Source: Spirochaetota bacterium (GTDB taxonomy: Bacteria > Spirochaetota > JAGLSM01). Taken from it: a stretch of DNA of 15,849 nucleotides. Made by a program: the position numbers and the translations under genes. Location: NCBI GenBank assembly GCA_023135745.1, contig JAGLSM010000008.1:1-15849 (forward strand), read 5' to 3'. The notes beneath the pieces were generated by a model. The model had not been told where the DNA came from. It made no database searches and saw only the letters and a program-made list of their open reading frames with translations. Shown in pieces: positions 15,702 to 15,849 of the stretch; the first letter of the stretch is position 1; the number at the start of each line of letters is the position of its first letter.

Positions 15702-15849
15702 GCCAATTAAAAAACAATAGCAAATTATTTGAAAATCCCGTATAATAAAATTTGATTTTATTTTTATTATGCTTACAAAAGTATTAGAACGTTGGAGAAG
15801 ATAATTTTTCTCCCCTTCCCTGCCGGGGCTGTCGATAAATAAAAATTGG
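15702..15849. other. Right-edge stretch upstream of the GH114 gene
   Basis: The minus-strand frame of the GH114 gene stays open to the window edge without a standard start codon. Only the part next to 15701 (about 15702-15746) looks like a lipoprotein signal peptide; the rest reads like translated AT-rich non-coding DNA. A small inverted repeat GGAGAA/TTCTCC (15794-15799 and 15808-15813) lies further out. I see no other gene. Confidence 0.4.

Noticed and set aside
15794..15813. Terminator or riboswitch upstream of the GH114 gene
   Set aside because: Only a 6-bp hairpin with no U-run and no conserved aptamer-like context is visible.

Overview
The window is AT-rich and densely coded, and it looks like chromosomal DNA from a diderm bacterium. 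Relaxed lipoprotein signal sequences, an outer-membrane protein combining FlgD-like Ig repeats with an OmpA-type end, and a CHASE2 adenylate cyclase all suggest a spirochaete or a similar lineage. That is inference; no rRNA, tRNA or other marker gene is present to settle it.

The core is an atypical Pel-type exopolysaccharide locus. A leftward gene string (8996 to 2649) encodes a lipoprotein with TPR-like and SLH-like repeats, a short-chain sugar-nucleotide epimerase, a cytoplasmic HEAT-repeat protein, the glycosyltransferase PelF and the 12-helix membrane protein PelG. Gaps are 15 nt or less, or the genes overlap. pelF and pelG both appear to start at TTG inside the end of the preceding gene, each behind a Shine-Dalgarno sequence. 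Diverging from this string, across 115 bp with two overlapping promoter-like sequences, is a 1599-residue exported protein: carbohydrate-binding-like domain, TPR/alpha-helical superhelix, predicted outer-membrane beta-barrel, three FlgD/Ig-like domains and an OmpA-like end. It has the TPR-plus-barrel plan of PelB, BcsC and PgaA and is the obvious candidate exporter.

On the right, leftward again, are a GH114-type (polygalactosaminidase-like) lipoprotein, which recalls the hydrolase half of PelA, and an HDOD signalling protein whose end overlaps the end of the exporter gene by 8 bp. On the left, after a 231-bp gap holding a cluster of palindromic REP-like repeats, is a CHASE2 class IIIb adenylate cyclase with its own near-consensus promoter.

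Proposed working: the epimerase supplies a 4-epimerised UDP-sugar, PelF polymerises it, PelG moves it across the inner membrane (perhaps with the HEAT protein as scaffold), the lipoprotein and giant barrel protein carry it through the periplasm and out, and the GH114 enzyme trims or clears it. No PelD, PelE, PelC or PelA deacetylase is visible, so this is either a reduced or rearranged Pel system or one with parts outside the window.
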